Below, piece by piece: positions 38,329 to 48,318 of a DNA stretch of 62,647 nt; position 1 is the stretch's first letter, and each line of letters opens with the position of its first letter. The notes under the pieces are model-generated. The model did not search any database and was not told the DNA's origin. It was given only the letters and a program-made list of their open reading frames with translations. The stretch is from positions 1-62,647 of the forward strand of contig CABYVI010000005.1 of NCBI GenBank assembly GCA_902522415.1. Reading direction: 5' to 3'. This DNA comes from an uncultured SAR116 cluster alpha proteobacterium (lineage in GTDB: Bacteria > Pseudomonadota > Alphaproteobacteria > Puniceispirillales > GCA-002684695). The position numbers were made by a program, and so were the translations under genes.

Positions 38329-39198
38329 ATGGCAAAAGTGAGTTTTATTGGTTTAGGGGTTATGGGTTTTCCAATGGCAGGGCATTTATCAAAAAATGGA
38401 CACGATGTCACTGTTTATAATAGAACCTCTGTTAAATCTAAAAATTGGTTAGAAAAATATAAAGGATCTATAGCAAAAACACCCAAAGAAGCTAGTAAAA
38501 GTAAAGACTTCATTTTTATGTGTGTTGGGAATGATGATGACGTCTTATCTATTGTAAATGGAGAAAATGGTATTATTGAAGGCTTATCAAAAGGCTCTAT
38601 TGTTGTTGATCATACAACAGCTAGTGCTGAGTTAGCTAAACACTTAGACAACCTTTTTAAAGTTAAAGGTTCAAATTTTATTGATGCTCCAGTTTCTGGT
38701 GGCCAATTGGGTGCTGAAAATGGAGCGCTTTCAATTATGTGTGGTGGACAAAAAAATATTTTCTCTAAAGCATATAAAATAATGGAAGCTTATGGAAAAA
38801 ATATCTCTCTTATTGGTGAGGTTGGAAGTGGGCAATTAGCTAAAATGGTCAATCAAATATGTATAGCTGGTTTAGTTCAAGGTTTATCTGAAGGTATTAA
38901 TTTTGGTATTAAAGCCAATATAGACATGAAAAAAGTTTTAGATGTTATTCAATCAGGTGCAGCAGGTAGTTGGCAAATGATTAATCGAGGGGAGACTATG
39001 GTTAATAATAAATTTGATTTTGGATTTGCAGTGGACTGGATGAGAAAAGATTTAAAGCTTTGCTTGGATGAGGCTAGAAAAAACAAATCAAGGTTACCAA
39101 TTACGTCTATAATTGATCAATTTTACTCTCAAGTACAAGAAAACAATGGGGGTAGGTTAGACACTTCAAGTCTAATTACTTTGCTTAATAAATCTTAA
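38329..39198 (+). CDS. NAD(P)-dependent beta-hydroxyacid dehydrogenase (HIBADH/GarR family)
   Basis: Oxidoreductase of 289 residues: N-terminal Rossmann motif GLGVMGFPMAGHL (residues 8-20), substrate-binding DAPVSGGQLGAENG, and catalytic Lys in GSGQLAKMVNQ. Family members oxidise 3-hydroxyisobutyrate or reduce tartronate semialdehyde (2-hydroxy-3-oxopropionate) or succinic semialdehyde. The VSGGQLGAENGALSIM segment resembles the glyoxylate/tartronate-semialdehyde-reductase side, but the substrate cannot be fixed. Its stop overlaps the convergent mazG stop by four bases (TTAA). Confidence 0.85.
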   Translation: MAKVSFIGLGVMGFPMAGHLSKNGHDVTVYNRTSVKSKNWLEKYKGSIAKTPKEASKSKDFIFMCVGNDDDVLSIVNGENGIIEGLSKGSIVVDHTTASAELAKHLDNLFKVKGSNFIDAPVSGGQLGAENGALSIMCGGQKNIFSKAYKIMEAYGKNISLIGEVGSGQLAKMVNQICIAGLVQGLSEGINFGIKANIDMKKVLDVIQSGAAGSWQMINRGETMVNNKFDFGFAVDWMRKDLKLCLDEARKNKSRLPITSIIDQFYSQVQENNGGRLDTSSLITLLNKS

Positions 39199-40043
39199 CT
39201 ATAAAATTTTTTACTCTTAATCCAATATTCATTTTTTTGAGAAATAGTTGTTTCTTTAAATTTCAAACCATCATTAGAAGCAAGTTCTTCAGCTTTTCTA
39301 TAACGTTTTATAAACTTTGTATTAGCATAATTTAGTGCTTCTTCAGAATTAATTCCTGATTTACGTAAAATGTTTATTGCAGAGAATAATAAATCACCAC
39401 CCTCGTCAATTAAATTTTTTTCATTTTGAGCCTGCAATGCATCTTTATATTCATTTAGTTCTTCTAAAAGTTTATTTATACAGTTTTCTACATTTTTGAA
39501 ATCAAACCCATCTTTACTGACCTCTTCTTGAATTTTTTGGGATTTCAAAACAGATGGTAAAGTTTTTGTAACTCTATCTAAGGCTGATGAATCAAACTTT
39601 TTATTGTTATTTTCTTCTAATTTAATTTTGTCCCACTGGTTTTTTACATCTTCTGGAGTATTAAGTGTTTTTTCGTTTTTATTATCAAAAATATGAGGGT
39701 GTCTTCTGATTAGCTTCTCTTTAATACTCAAAACAACATTGTCAAAATTAAATAAATTTTTTTCATTTGCTAATTGTGATAAAAATACAACCTGAAGCAA
39801 TAAATCCCCTAACTCATCTTTCAAACCCTCAAAATCTCCGTCCTGAATCGCCTGTACAACTTCATAAGCCTCTTCAACAGTATAGGGAGCTATTGACTCA
39901 AATGATTGCTTCCTATCCCAGGCACATCCATATTTAGGATCTCTTAGGTAGCTCATAATTTTTATAAGCTTTTCAATATTTTTTATGTCTTTATTCTCTA
40001 AGAACTCTATATTTTCTATATTTTTTTTATTTGTTGATTTCAT
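39195..40043 (-). CDS. mazG: Nucleoside triphosphate pyrophosphohydrolase
   Basis: Housekeeping MazG hydrolysing (d)NTPs to monophosphates, 282 residues with two all-alpha MazG repeats. The first shows the CAWDRKQSFESIAPYTVEEAYEV region and EELGD-type metal site (LKDELGDLLLQVVFLS), the second GGDLLFSAINILR with a weaker site. It probably cleans oxidised nucleotides or lowers ppGpp. Convergent with the HIBADH-family gene. Confidence 0.93.
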   Translation of the reverse strand: MKSTNKKNIENIEFLENKDIKNIEKLIKIMSYLRDPKYGCAWDRKQSFESIAPYTVEEAYEVVQAIQDGDFEGLKDELGDLLLQVVFLSQLANEKNLFNFDNVVLSIKEKLIRRHPHIFDNKNEKTLNTPEDVKNQWDKIKLEENNNKKFDSSALDRVTKTLPSVLKSQKIQEEVSKDGFDFKNVENCINKLLEELNEYKDALQAQNEKNLIDEGGDLLFSAINILRKSGINSEEALNYANTKFIKRYRKAEELASNDGLKFKETTISQKNEYWIKSKKFYS

Positions 40044-40118
40044 GTCTTACTTAAATTTTTTGAAACTGTTATAACAACAACTATTAATTCAATTATAAAA
40101 ATTATGAAAGGTTAATTA

Positions 40119-40733
40119 ATGTCGAAAATTAGATCATGGTTTTTTACAGGTATTCTTGTAATGACACCGTTGATATTAACGATATATGTTGTTTGGGCTT
40201 TTATTACATTTGTTGATAACTTAGTAGTTCCTTTAGTTCCCATTGAATACAGGCCTTCATATTACCTCCCTTTTTCAATTCCTGGTCTCGGATTAATCAT
40301 AGTATTTCTTTTTACAACTTTTGTTGGGATATTAGCCACGGGGTTATTTGGAAGAACTTTAATTCGTCTCTGGGAAAATATTTTAAATAGAATGCCAGTT
40401 GTAAGATCTGTATACAGTGCAATAAAACAAATTCTTGAAACTGTTATGGCAACTCAATCTGACGCATTTCGTCAGGCTGTTTTAGTTGAGTATCCAAGAA
40501 AAGATATTTGGGCAATAGGATTTGTTACTGGGTCAACTAAGGGAGAGGTTAGCGAAAATGTTAATAAAAAAATGGTAAATGTATTTATGCCTACAACCCC
40601 CAATCCAACGAGTGGATTTCTTTTATTTTTTCCTGAAAAAGATTTAATATTTCTTGAAATGTCAGTTGAGGATGCTCTTAAACTTGTGGTTTCTGGGGGT
40701 ATGGTAGTTCCAAAAAGAAAAAAAAAGTCTTAA
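40119..40733 (+). CDS. DUF502 family membrane protein
   Basis: Inner-membrane protein of 204 residues with two helices (about 8-30 and 50-75) and a soluble C-terminal domain, matching DUF502. Family motifs seen: GILVMTPLILTIYVVW, IPGLGLI and NRMPVVRSVYSAIKQILET, then VFMPTTPNPTSGFLLFFP. The function is unknown; plant homologues (LCV-like) and its place next to recG in many alphaproteobacteria give no role. GAAAGG upstream supports the ATG. Its stop overlaps the recG stop by four bases. Confidence 0.9.
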   Translation: MSKIRSWFFTGILVMTPLILTIYVVWAFITFVDNLVVPLVPIEYRPSYYLPFSIPGLGLIIVFLFTTFVGILATGLFGRTLIRLWENILNRMPVVRSVYSAIKQILETVMATQSDAFRQAVLVEYPRKDIWAIGFVTGSTKGEVSENVNKKMVNVFMPTTPNPTSGFLLFFPEKDLIFLEMSVEDALKLVVSGGMVVPKRKKKS

Positions 40734-42805
40734 TTTAAATTCTGTATATACTCGTCATTATTAAAAATACTCATTAATATTTGTTGGCTATATGGCACTT
40801 TAGAATTAAGGCTATTATTTTCTGACAATTTTTTTGCAGTTTCTAATAACTCAAAATCTTTTAATGTAAATAATCTAAAGTTTTCCTCTCCAGATTGTTT
40901 ACTTCCAAAAATTTCGCCAGGTCCTCTCAGATCCAAATCTTTTTCAGCAATGTAAAAACCGTCATTACTATTTCTTATTGTATGCAATCTTGATTTTCCA
41001 ATTTCACTTATTGTTTTATTGTACATTAATATACAATATGACTGAAGCGAACCTCTTCCTACTCTTCCTCTTAATTGATGTAATTGCGCTAATCCAAATC
41101 TTTCAGAGTTTTCAATAATAATTATTGTTGCGTCTGGAATGTCTATTCCAACTTCTATAACTGTTGATGCTACTAAAATTTTTGACTTATTTGTAAAAAA
41201 ACTATTTATAGAATTTTCTCTTTCTTCTTTTGCCATCTTCCCATGTGCCATTACAGGAGAATATTCCCTAAATTCTTTATGTAATTGTTCATATCTTTTT
41301 ACTAATGCCACCATGTCTAATTTTTCAGACATTTCAAGTAATGGACATATCCAGTAAACTTTCTCATTCCTTTTCAAGGCTCTTTTAATAGCTGTTATAA
41401 CTTCATTGTATCTTTCTAATGGTATTACTTTTGTAATTATTGATTGTCTATTTTTAGGTGTTTCATTAATTATGCTTAAATCTAAATCACCATAATTTGT
41501 CATGGTTAAACTTCTTGGAATAGGTGTTGCTGTTAGAAGAAGTAAGTGGATATTTTCACCTTTTGATAAAATCTTATTTCTTTGATTAACCCCAAACTTA
41601 TGTTGTTCGTCTATAACGGCTATTCCAAGGTTATAAAACTTTACAGAATCTGAAATCAGAGAATGAGTTCCAATAATTATTTGAGAATTACCATCTAAGA
41701 TATCTTTTAGAATTTTCTTCTTATCAACTTGTTTTATTTTTGATGTTAATAATGAAACCTTTATCTTTAAATGTGATGTGTATTTACTAATGAATTCAAA
41801 ATGTTGAAAACACAATAAATCAGTCGGTGCCATTAGAACGGCTTGTTTATTTATTTCAATCAGATTCAAAATTGCAGATAAAGCAACTAAAGTTTTTCCG
41901 CTTCCAACATCTCCCTGAAGCAATCTTTTCATTTGTGATTTTTTAGAAATATCGTCCTCAATTTCATTTATGCATTTGACTTGAGCATTAGTTAGTTGAA
42001 AATCTAGCTTTTTTAAAATGCTCGTAAAAAAGAAATATTCTTTTTTTTTATTCTTTAGTTTTTTTGTTTGATTTTTTTTTCGATATAGTGATAGCCCTAA
42101 TTGATTGGCATACACTTCATCAAATCCAAGTCTTTCAAAACATAAATTTCTCAATTTCATTTCTTTTTCATTTTGTGGGACATGAATGAATTCAAGTGAT
42201 TTTTTAAATGATAACCACTTTTTTTCGTCAATCAATTTTTTGGGTATCCATTCAGGAAAATTATTTGGTATTTTATTTAATGAACTTTCAATTGATTTTC
42301 TAATTATTTTATTGGTTATTCCACTTGTTAAAGGATATACAGTCTCAAATTTTGGAATTTTATCTTTATCATTAATATTAACAAGATAATCTGGATGCGT
42401 AATTTGCACTTTATCTTTTTTCCATTCAATCTTGCCACTTACCATCACTTCAGTAAGCTCAGGGAATTTATCTTTTAAATATTCACTTCTAAAATGAAAA
42501 AAAATTATCTCAACATCAAACCCCTCACATTCACCAAAAATGATATACGGCTTTCTAGATTGATAATACCCTGGAATATGCTTTTTAACTTTAACGCATT
42601 TAGTAATAATGGACTGAGAAGGGCAATTTTTTAATTGCAAGTTGTTTAATCTTCTAATAACAGAATGTGGTAAATGAAATAATAGATCAATTAAATTTTT
42701 TCCAATTTTTTTTTCTATTAACTTAGCGGTTTTTGGTCCTACTCCATTTACAGTGGTTAAATCAGAAAATAAAGGGTACAAAATTTTTGGTCTAATTATA
42801 TTCAT
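40730..42805 (-). CDS. recG: ATP-dependent DNA helicase RecG
   Basis: Fork-reversal helicase of 691 residues. The N-terminal wedge/OB domain begins with the helix-hairpin-helix-like TTVNGVGPKTAKLI; the motor has GDVGSGKT (Walker A), DEQHKFGV (DExH variant), LTATPIPRSL and QLRGRVGRG. The C-terminal FGSKQSGEENFR motif is typical. Its divergent neighbour sdhE starts only 30 bases away. Confidence 0.97.
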   Translation of the reverse strand: MNIIRPKILYPLFSDLTTVNGVGPKTAKLIEKKIGKNLIDLLFHLPHSVIRRLNNLQLKNCPSQSIITKCVKVKKHIPGYYQSRKPYIIFGECEGFDVEIIFFHFRSEYLKDKFPELTEVMVSGKIEWKKDKVQITHPDYLVNINDKDKIPKFETVYPLTSGITNKIIRKSIESSLNKIPNNFPEWIPKKLIDEKKWLSFKKSLEFIHVPQNEKEMKLRNLCFERLGFDEVYANQLGLSLYRKKNQTKKLKNKKKEYFFFTSILKKLDFQLTNAQVKCINEIEDDISKKSQMKRLLQGDVGSGKTLVALSAILNLIEINKQAVLMAPTDLLCFQHFEFISKYTSHLKIKVSLLTSKIKQVDKKKILKDILDGNSQIIIGTHSLISDSVKFYNLGIAVIDEQHKFGVNQRNKILSKGENIHLLLLTATPIPRSLTMTNYGDLDLSIINETPKNRQSIITKVIPLERYNEVITAIKRALKRNEKVYWICPLLEMSEKLDMVALVKRYEQLHKEFREYSPVMAHGKMAKEERENSINSFFTNKSKILVASTVIEVGIDIPDATIIIIENSERFGLAQLHQLRGRVGRGSLQSYCILMYNKTISEIGKSRLHTIRNSNDGFYIAEKDLDLRGPGEIFGSKQSGEENFRLFTLKDFELLETAKKLSENNSLNSKVPYSQQILMSIFNNDEYIQNLN

Positions 42806-42809
42806 ATTA

Positions 42810-42815
42810 TATAAT
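42810..42815 (+). promoter_or_regulatory. Candidate -10 box for sdhE-mfd in the 30-base recG/sdhE gap
   Basis: A perfect TATAAT, part of the self-complementary ATTATATAAT at 42806-42815, lies 21 bases before the sdhE ATG. Any -35 contact would fall inside recG codons. The mirror TATAAT on the other strand is too close to the recG start to be its promoter. Confidence 0.35.
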
Positions 42816-42835
42816 GTAGCAAAATTAACTTACTT

Positions 42836-43102
42836 ATGAAAAATAATAATTATAAACAGAAATTAATAAAAAAACTAAAATACAGATCAATATATTCTGG
42901 TTCGAAAGAGAGTGATTTTATACTTTCTAATTTTGCAAAAAAAAATTTAAATAATTTAACCATTAGTGAATTAGAATCCTATGAAAAATTTTTAACTTTA
43001 GGTGACGTTAATATTTGGAATTGGGTTTCTAACAATGAACCCACACCTTTTTTTGAAGATCAAAATTACGTTAAATTTATTCTGCTTATGAGAGATAATT
43101 AA
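42836..43102 (+). CDS. sdhE: Succinate dehydrogenase assembly factor SdhE (FAD flavinylation)
   Basis: Small acidic helical protein of 88 residues that helps attach FAD to SdhA. The family core is visible but diverged: KYRSIYSGSKESDFILSNF aligns with the usual R-RRG-KE-D-LL-F pattern, with Ser-Gly-Ser replacing the common Arg-Gly-Met/Thr; then LESYEKFLTLGDVNIWNWV matches the fE-LL--D--L--W ending. Position between recG and mfd is the standard alphaproteobacterial one. Its stop overlaps the mfd ATG by one base. Confidence 0.85.
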   Translation: MKNNNYKQKLIKKLKYRSIYSGSKESDFILSNFAKKNLNNLTISELESYEKFLTLGDVNIWNWVSNNEPTPFFEDQNYVKFILLMRDN

Positions 43103-46100
43103 TGAATTTGTTTTTAGACAAACCCAACTTTCACAAGAATAACATTTTGTATAATATTAGCGACGGAATTGACTGTTTTGTAGTATTTGAAATCTTAAGA
43201 TTTTATAATAAGATTTTAGTAATTTTAAGAGACGACGTAAGACTTGAGCGGTTTTCTAAAAGCTTGAAGACTCTGAACAGTAAACTCAATATTATTGAAT
43301 TTCCATCATGGGATTGTCTTCCTTTTGATAAAAATTCTCCTAATCAAAAAATTATTGGGAAGAGGGTTAGGGCTCTTTTTAAATTAATCAATTTAGATGA
43401 AAGTAAAACAGTTGTCTTAACGACAGTAGGTTCTATTCTTCAAAAAATTCCAAAAGCTCAATATATATCAGATTCATCACTAAAAGTTGAAGTTGGGAAA
43501 AACTGCATACAAAATGATATAATTAAATTTTTAGAAAACAACGGATACTCAAGAACTAGTACTGTTAGAGAAGATTCAGAATATTCTATACGAGGAGGAA
43601 TTATAGATGTTTTCCCACCAGGTGATCAAAATCCAGTTAGAATAGACTTTTTTGGAGATGAAGTTGATTCTATCAGATCATTTGATCCTATCAATCAGTT
43701 GAGTATTGGAAATATTAATCATATAAATTTCTATCCTGGCAGTGAGATTAATCTTAATGATGAAAGTATTAATTTATTTAGATCAAATTATAGAAAGACT
43801 TTTGATAATAGAATATATGATAATTCACTTTACCAATCAGTATCTGATAAGAAAAGAGTGAATGGTATAGAGCAATACCTGTCATTGTTTCATGATGAGC
43901 TGACTTCTTTTTTTAGTTATTTAGAAGATTTTTTAGTTATTCTAGATAAAGATTATAATGCTGTGCTTGAAAATAAGATTGAAGATATTTTAGATTTTTA
44001 CAACGCTAGAAAAGAAGATGCAAATCTAGAAGGTAAAAAGTTCAATCTACTGCCAATAGATTCTTTATATTTTTCAAAAAAGCAAATACACAATTTTTTA
44101 AATGAAAAATGGGTTGTTGAATTAAATCAAAATCAAAATGATAAATCAGAGTTTAATTTTGTAGCTAATATTAGACCTGGAGTAAATTTTACTTCGTTGA
44201 GAGCTCAAGGTGAAAATCCCATCATAGAATTAATTAGTTTATTAAAAATTCATAAAAAAATAATTATTACTTGCAATTCAAGCGGTGCTTTAAATAGGGT
44301 TAAATCATTGATCCAAGCTCATGACAATTCATTAAAAGTTAAAGATGAGAAGTATCCGTTTGATACCCCACAAAATATTGTTGGAATTGTATACCCTTTA
44401 GAGAGGGGGTTTAAAATTGATGAAACTTTATTTATTACTGAAGAAGATTTATTTGGTATTAAATTCGGTCGACCACATTCTAAAACTAAAAGAGCAGAAA
44501 ATTTTTTAAGAGATATCACATCTCTAACAGTTGGTGACCTTTTAGTTCATGTAGAGCATGGAATTGGCAGATATGAAAGCCTAGAAACAGTCAAATCCAG
44601 TGATATTGAAAGAGATTGCTTAAAAATTATCTACAGTGGAAATGACAGGTTATATTTACCTGTTGAAAATATAGAACTTATCTCACGATATGGATCAGGA
44701 GAGAAAATTAATCTTGATAAACTTGGTAGTAGTAATTGGCAAGCTAGAAAAGCGATTGCTAAAAAACGCATTAAGGAAATTGCAGATAAGCTAATTAAAA
44801 TTGCTGCAGCAAGACAAACTACTAAAATTAAACCATTAGACTTCCCTTATGAAGAATATGAAAGTTTCTGTTCGAGGTTTTTATTTACGCCAACGGAAGA
44901 CCAATTTTCTGCCATTAGAGATGTAGAGAATGACCTCAAGTCAGGTTGTCTTATGGATAGATTAATTTGTGGAGATGTTGGATATGGCAAAACTGAAATT
45001 GCCCTCCGAGCGTCATTTATGGCGTCAATGTCTGGCTTCCAAGTTGCTTTAATTGCTCCAACCACCCTTTTAGTTAAACAGCATGTAAAAAACTTTAAAG
45101 AGAGATTTAAAGGATTTCCAATTAAAATCAGTGAATTATCAAGGTTTATAAAATCAAAGGAAAGTGCAGTTATAAAAGATGAAATAGAAACTGGAGAAAC
45201 GCAAATAATTATAGGGACACACTCCTTACTATCTAAAAAAATTAAGTTTAATAGTTTGTCTCTTCTCATTATTGATGAGGAACAACATTTCGGTGTTTCA
45301 CAAAAAGAGTATTTAAAATCATTAAGAAGTTCTATGCATGTTTTAACATTAACAGCAACACCAATTCCAAGAACATTACAGATGTCTCTTGCTGGTGTTA
45401 GAAGCATGAGTCTAATTACAACACCCCCAGTTGACAGATTATCAATAAGAACTTTTGTTTCAAATTGGGATAATGTCTTGTTAAAAGAAGCAATTAAAAG
45501 AGAGATTCATAGAGGTGGACTTGTTTTTTGCGTGGCACCTCGAATTAAAGATTTGCCAAAAATTTACGATATTCTAAAATCACTTGTTCCTGATGTAAAA
45601 ATTTCTACAGCTCATGGCAAAATGAAAGTTGAAGATATAGACAAGTCAATGATTGAGTTCTCTGAAGGGAGAGTCGATATTTTGCTTTCAACTAATATAA
45701 TTGAATCTGGTCTTGATATACCGTTAGCCAATACATTAATTGTATATAATTCAGACAAATTTGGATTATCTCAACTTTATCAAATGCGTGGAAGAGTAGG
45801 CAGGGGAAAAGTAAGAGCCTATGCTTATTTAACGACTAATGAGAATAAACTTATAACTTCAGATGCAAGGAAGAGATTAGATGTTATGCAAACTTTAGAT
45901 AATCTTGGCGCAGGATTTTCGTTGGCTTCATATGATATGGATATTAGGGGAGCAGGCAACCTTCTTGGAGAAGAGCAATCTGGTCATATTAAAGAAGTTG
46001 GAATTGAACTTTACCAGTCACTTCTTAAAAGTGCAGTTGAAATTGAAACTATTGGCAAAAGTCAAGAAAGTATTGAATGGTCACCTCAAATTCAAATTGG

Positions 46101-46524
46101 CATTTCTTCTAAAATACCAGAAAGTTATATTTCTGACATTACGATTAGGCTTTCTATGTACAGGAGGATTGCATTTTTAAAGTCAGAGGAAGAAATTGAG
46201 AACATTAAATTTGAGTTGATTGATAGATTTGGTAATTTGCCTTTAGAAGTACATACCCTTTTGGAAATAATTTTGATTAAGCAATTGTGCAAAATTTCAA
46301 ATATTTTTAAAATTGATGTTGGAAATAATGGAATAGGGATCAAATTTTATCAGGATAAATTTTCTAACCCAGAAAAATTACTAAACTATATTTCTAAAAA
46401 TCCTGATAAAATAATAGTAAAACCTGATCAGTCAGTAGTAATATTAAGAAATTTTTCAGACAAAAAACATAGAATTAATTTAGTTAAAGAAGAATTAAAA
46501 GCTATTTCAGAATTAGCTAGTTAA
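43102..46524 (+). CDS. mfd: Transcription-repair coupling factor Mfd
   Basis: Translocase of 1140 residues that removes stalled RNA polymerase and recruits UvrA. Domains in order: UvrB-homology region (FPSWDCLPFDKNSPN, EYSIRGGIIDVFPPG), RNA-polymerase-interacting domain (VGDLLVHVEHGIGRYESL, about 475-540), the motor with GDVGYGKTEIA, DEEQHFGV, LTATPIPRTL and QMRGRVGRG, and the C-terminal D7. Near-normal length. Coupled to sdhE; convergent with the DsbA-like gene with a TTAA overlap. Confidence 0.97.
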   Translation: MNLFLDKPNFHKNNILYNISDGIDCFVVFEILRFYNKILVILRDDVRLERFSKSLKTLNSKLNIIEFPSWDCLPFDKNSPNQKIIGKRVRALFKLINLDESKTVVLTTVGSILQKIPKAQYISDSSLKVEVGKNCIQNDIIKFLENNGYSRTSTVREDSEYSIRGGIIDVFPPGDQNPVRIDFFGDEVDSIRSFDPINQLSIGNINHINFYPGSEINLNDESINLFRSNYRKTFDNRIYDNSLYQSVSDKKRVNGIEQYLSLFHDELTSFFSYLEDFLVILDKDYNAVLENKIEDILDFYNARKEDANLEGKKFNLLPIDSLYFSKKQIHNFLNEKWVVELNQNQNDKSEFNFVANIRPGVNFTSLRAQGENPIIELISLLKIHKKIIITCNSSGALNRVKSLIQAHDNSLKVKDEKYPFDTPQNIVGIVYPLERGFKIDETLFITEEDLFGIKFGRPHSKTKRAENFLRDITSLTVGDLLVHVEHGIGRYESLETVKSSDIERDCLKIIYSGNDRLYLPVENIELISRYGSGEKINLDKLGSSNWQARKAIAKKRIKEIADKLIKIAAARQTTKIKPLDFPYEEYESFCSRFLFTPTEDQFSAIRDVENDLKSGCLMDRLICGDVGYGKTEIALRASFMASMSGFQVALIAPTTLLVKQHVKNFKERFKGFPIKISELSRFIKSKESAVIKDEIETGETQIIIGTHSLLSKKIKFNSLSLLIIDEEQHFGVSQKEYLKSLRSSMHVLTLTATPIPRTLQMSLAGVRSMSLITTPPVDRLSIRTFVSNWDNVLLKEAIKREIHRGGLVFCVAPRIKDLPKIYDILKSLVPDVKISTAHGKMKVEDIDKSMIEFSEGRVDILLSTNIIESGLDIPLANTLIVYNSDKFGLSQLYQMRGRVGRGKVRAYAYLTTNENKLITSDARKRLDVMQTLDNLGAGFSLASYDMDIRGAGNLLGEEQSGHIKEVGIELYQSLLKSAVEIETIGKSQESIEWSPQIQIGISSKIPESYISDITIRLSMYRRIAFLKSEEEIENIKFELIDRFGNLPLEVHTLLEIILIKQLCKISNIFKIDVGNNGIGIKFYQDKFSNPEKLLNYISKNPDKIIVKPDQSVVILRNFSDKKHRINLVKEELKAISELAS

Positions 46525-47144
46525 TCTTTTGCCGCAATATCTATAGCTGTTTCTATAACTTTTGGCGGTTGAGCACCATTTAGTGTCCATTTATCATTGA
46601 ATATAAATATTGGAACGCCACTCATGAAATCAAAGTTTACAAATGGTTGAAAGCTCTCAAAATATTTTGAATTTTTTAGTAAACTTATATTTTGTGATAA
46701 TGTAAAATTTGTCAATTTTTTCAATAAATATTCTTCATCTCTAAGATCTATACCATCAATAAAATAATCCTTCATAAATTGAAAAGCTAAATTATAGGAT
46801 TTATTCAGGTCTTCATTTTTTAGAAAATTAACTATTTGATGAATTTTTCTAGTATTAGGTGTTATTTCAATTTTATCTAAATTAATTTTGATATTATAAT
46901 CATTTGCAATAGCTATTATTTGGCTTTCTATTAAATTAGATTGTTCACCAAACTTATTCTTCATGTATTTTTTTCTACTAATCCCAAGATGAGGCATTGA
47001 TGGATTTAAATAATAAGTTTTCCAATCTATTTCAAAATCAATATCTTGTCTCTCAAGAATTGATTTATTAAGATGATTGCAACCGATAAAACACCATGGA
47101 CAAATTATGTCTGCTACAACTTTAATACTAATCTTCTTTTTCAT
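46521..47144 (-). CDS. DsbA-family oxidoreductase, FrnE-like
   Basis: Thioredoxin-fold protein of 207 residues without signal peptide. The redox motif CPWC sits near residues 16-19 (ADIICPWCFIG), the inserted helical domain follows, and the cis-Pro loop is GVPIFIFN. This matches cytosolic DsbA-like proteins of the FrnE/2-hydroxychromene isomerase-like group, reported in others to act as disulfide isomerase or in oxidative stress. The physiological role here is unknown. The next gene upstream on the same strand is a hydrolase, 21 bases away, so they may be cotranscribed. Confidence 0.85.
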   Translation of the reverse strand: MKKKISIKVVADIICPWCFIGCNHLNKSILERQDIDFEIDWKTYYLNPSMPHLGISRKKYMKNKFGEQSNLIESQIIAIANDYNIKINLDKIEITPNTRKIHQIVNFLKNEDLNKSYNLAFQFMKDYFIDGIDLRDEEYLLKKLTNFTLSQNISLLKNSKYFESFQPFVNFDFMSGVPIFIFNDKWTLNGAQPPKVIETAIDIAAKD

Positions 47145-47165
47145 GTTTTCATTTAAATTTATTTC

Positions 47166-48176
47166 TTATTGATTAAGATTTTTTCGATAGAAATTTGTAA
47201 TATATAATTCATAACTTTCTGTTTCATTTAATAATGCTTCAGTGTGGTTTGATTTATTAAAGGAAAAAAATGAAAAATTAAGCCCATGTTTTAAGGCAAA
47301 ATTTCTAATTTTCTCTGCGTGATGGAAACGTACTCTTGTATCTTCCTTTCCATGAAATATTGCTAATGGTTTATTTTTTAAATTTAATAGAGCATCTTTA
47401 GTCTTAATTCTGTCTAAATGAACTCCCCTAAGCCTAGCTGACCAATAAGCAAATCTCCACAAAAAGCTCGGAAAACCCTGAAAATTTACTTCTTCTTTGG
47501 CTATCATATTGAAGTCAAAAGGACTTCCTTCTAGACTCAAGGCAGCAAATCTATTATCTATTGCGGGTAATAACAAAGCTGATAAAGCTCCTCCTGAAAT
47601 TCCATGAATTCCGATCTTATGACTTGGAATTTTTTTATTTTCAATCAGCCAATCAATAGAACTAACTATGTCGTAAACTTGCTTTTGGCCACCAGCATGT
47701 TTGCCATTAGTGCAAGTGCTCTTGCCATGATTCCTGAAATCAATTAATAAAATATTAAAATTTGATTTTATTAGCATTGAAGCAGTTAAGAGAACATTGA
47801 ATTCCCTGTATGATGCTGTTAATCCATGCAATATTATTATTGTTTCTTTCTTTTCAGGGTGAAAAGAAGGCACCCATAAACCATCTAGAATAATGTTGTT
47901 ATCTATATTAGATATTTTAACCTTTTCAGATGGGGTATTTTTTAACCACCAATCAGATAAATCATAATTTGTCCATTTTACCCATTTTTCACCTCTAAAG
48001 GGACCATCATTTACTGGTGGTGTATAAAATTCTGAAATTGTATTTTTTGATCTGTCTGGTTTTAAATAGCAACCAACTTCTGTTGCTTCTGAATATACGT
48101 AATTTCCTATAAAAAAAATCAATATTAAGATAATTATTAAAGAAGTTATTAAATATAAAATTACTTTTCTAAACAT
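47166..48176 (-). CDS. Membrane-anchored alpha/beta hydrolase
   Basis: Alpha/beta hydrolase of 336 residues with an N-terminal membrane anchor (about 5-26), so the enzyme probably faces the periplasm. Seen: oxyanion HGLTASYREF, LIDFRNHGKSTC, nucleophile elbow GISGGALS (Ser in G-I-S-G-G), acid in HGKEDTRVRF and His in NKSNHTEAL. It resembles the BAAT/S33-like serine hydrolases often annotated as peptidase or esterase. Substrate unknown. Confidence 0.82.
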   Translation of the reverse strand: MFRKVILYLITSLIIILILIFFIGNYVYSEATEVGCYLKPDRSKNTISEFYTPPVNDGPFRGEKWVKWTNYDLSDWWLKNTPSEKVKISNIDNNIILDGLWVPSFHPEKKETIIILHGLTASYREFNVLLTASMLIKSNFNILLIDFRNHGKSTCTNGKHAGGQKQVYDIVSSIDWLIENKKIPSHKIGIHGISGGALSALLLPAIDNRFAALSLEGSPFDFNMIAKEEVNFQGFPSFLWRFAYWSARLRGVHLDRIKTKDALLNLKNKPLAIFHGKEDTRVRFHHAEKIRNFALKHGLNFSFFSFNKSNHTEALLNETESYELYITNFYRKNLNQ

Positions 48177-48318
48177 CTCTTATGATATCAAAATAAATAA
48201 ACTTACAAAAATATTTCTCATATTTTTTACTTTTTTTTAATTTATTTACCTTTAATTTCAATTTGTGGCTTAGAGGAGGCATCTCAAACAATCCTACTGA
48301 GCTTTCATATGATTATAC
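48177..48318. other. Non-coding remainder of the largest gene gap
   Basis: Part of the 282-base gap between the hydrolase and the four-helix membrane protein. It is AT-rich with long T runs near 48232. A 37-codon minus-strand frame (48169-48282) and a plus-strand frame (48246-48390) are open but lack convincing starts. I see no RNA gene here. Confidence 0.4.

Noticed and set aside
44847..45407. Antisense frame of about 186 codons inside mfd
   Set aside because: It is opposite the Mfd helicase motor motifs, with no sign of its own ribosome site or known domain.
48169..48282. Minus-strand frame of 37 codons starting MPPLSHK, which recalls a LysR N-terminus
   Set aside because: After the first four residues it is low-complexity Lys/Tyr/Phe, has no ribosome site, and lies downstream of the LysR C-terminal relic, the wrong order for one gene.
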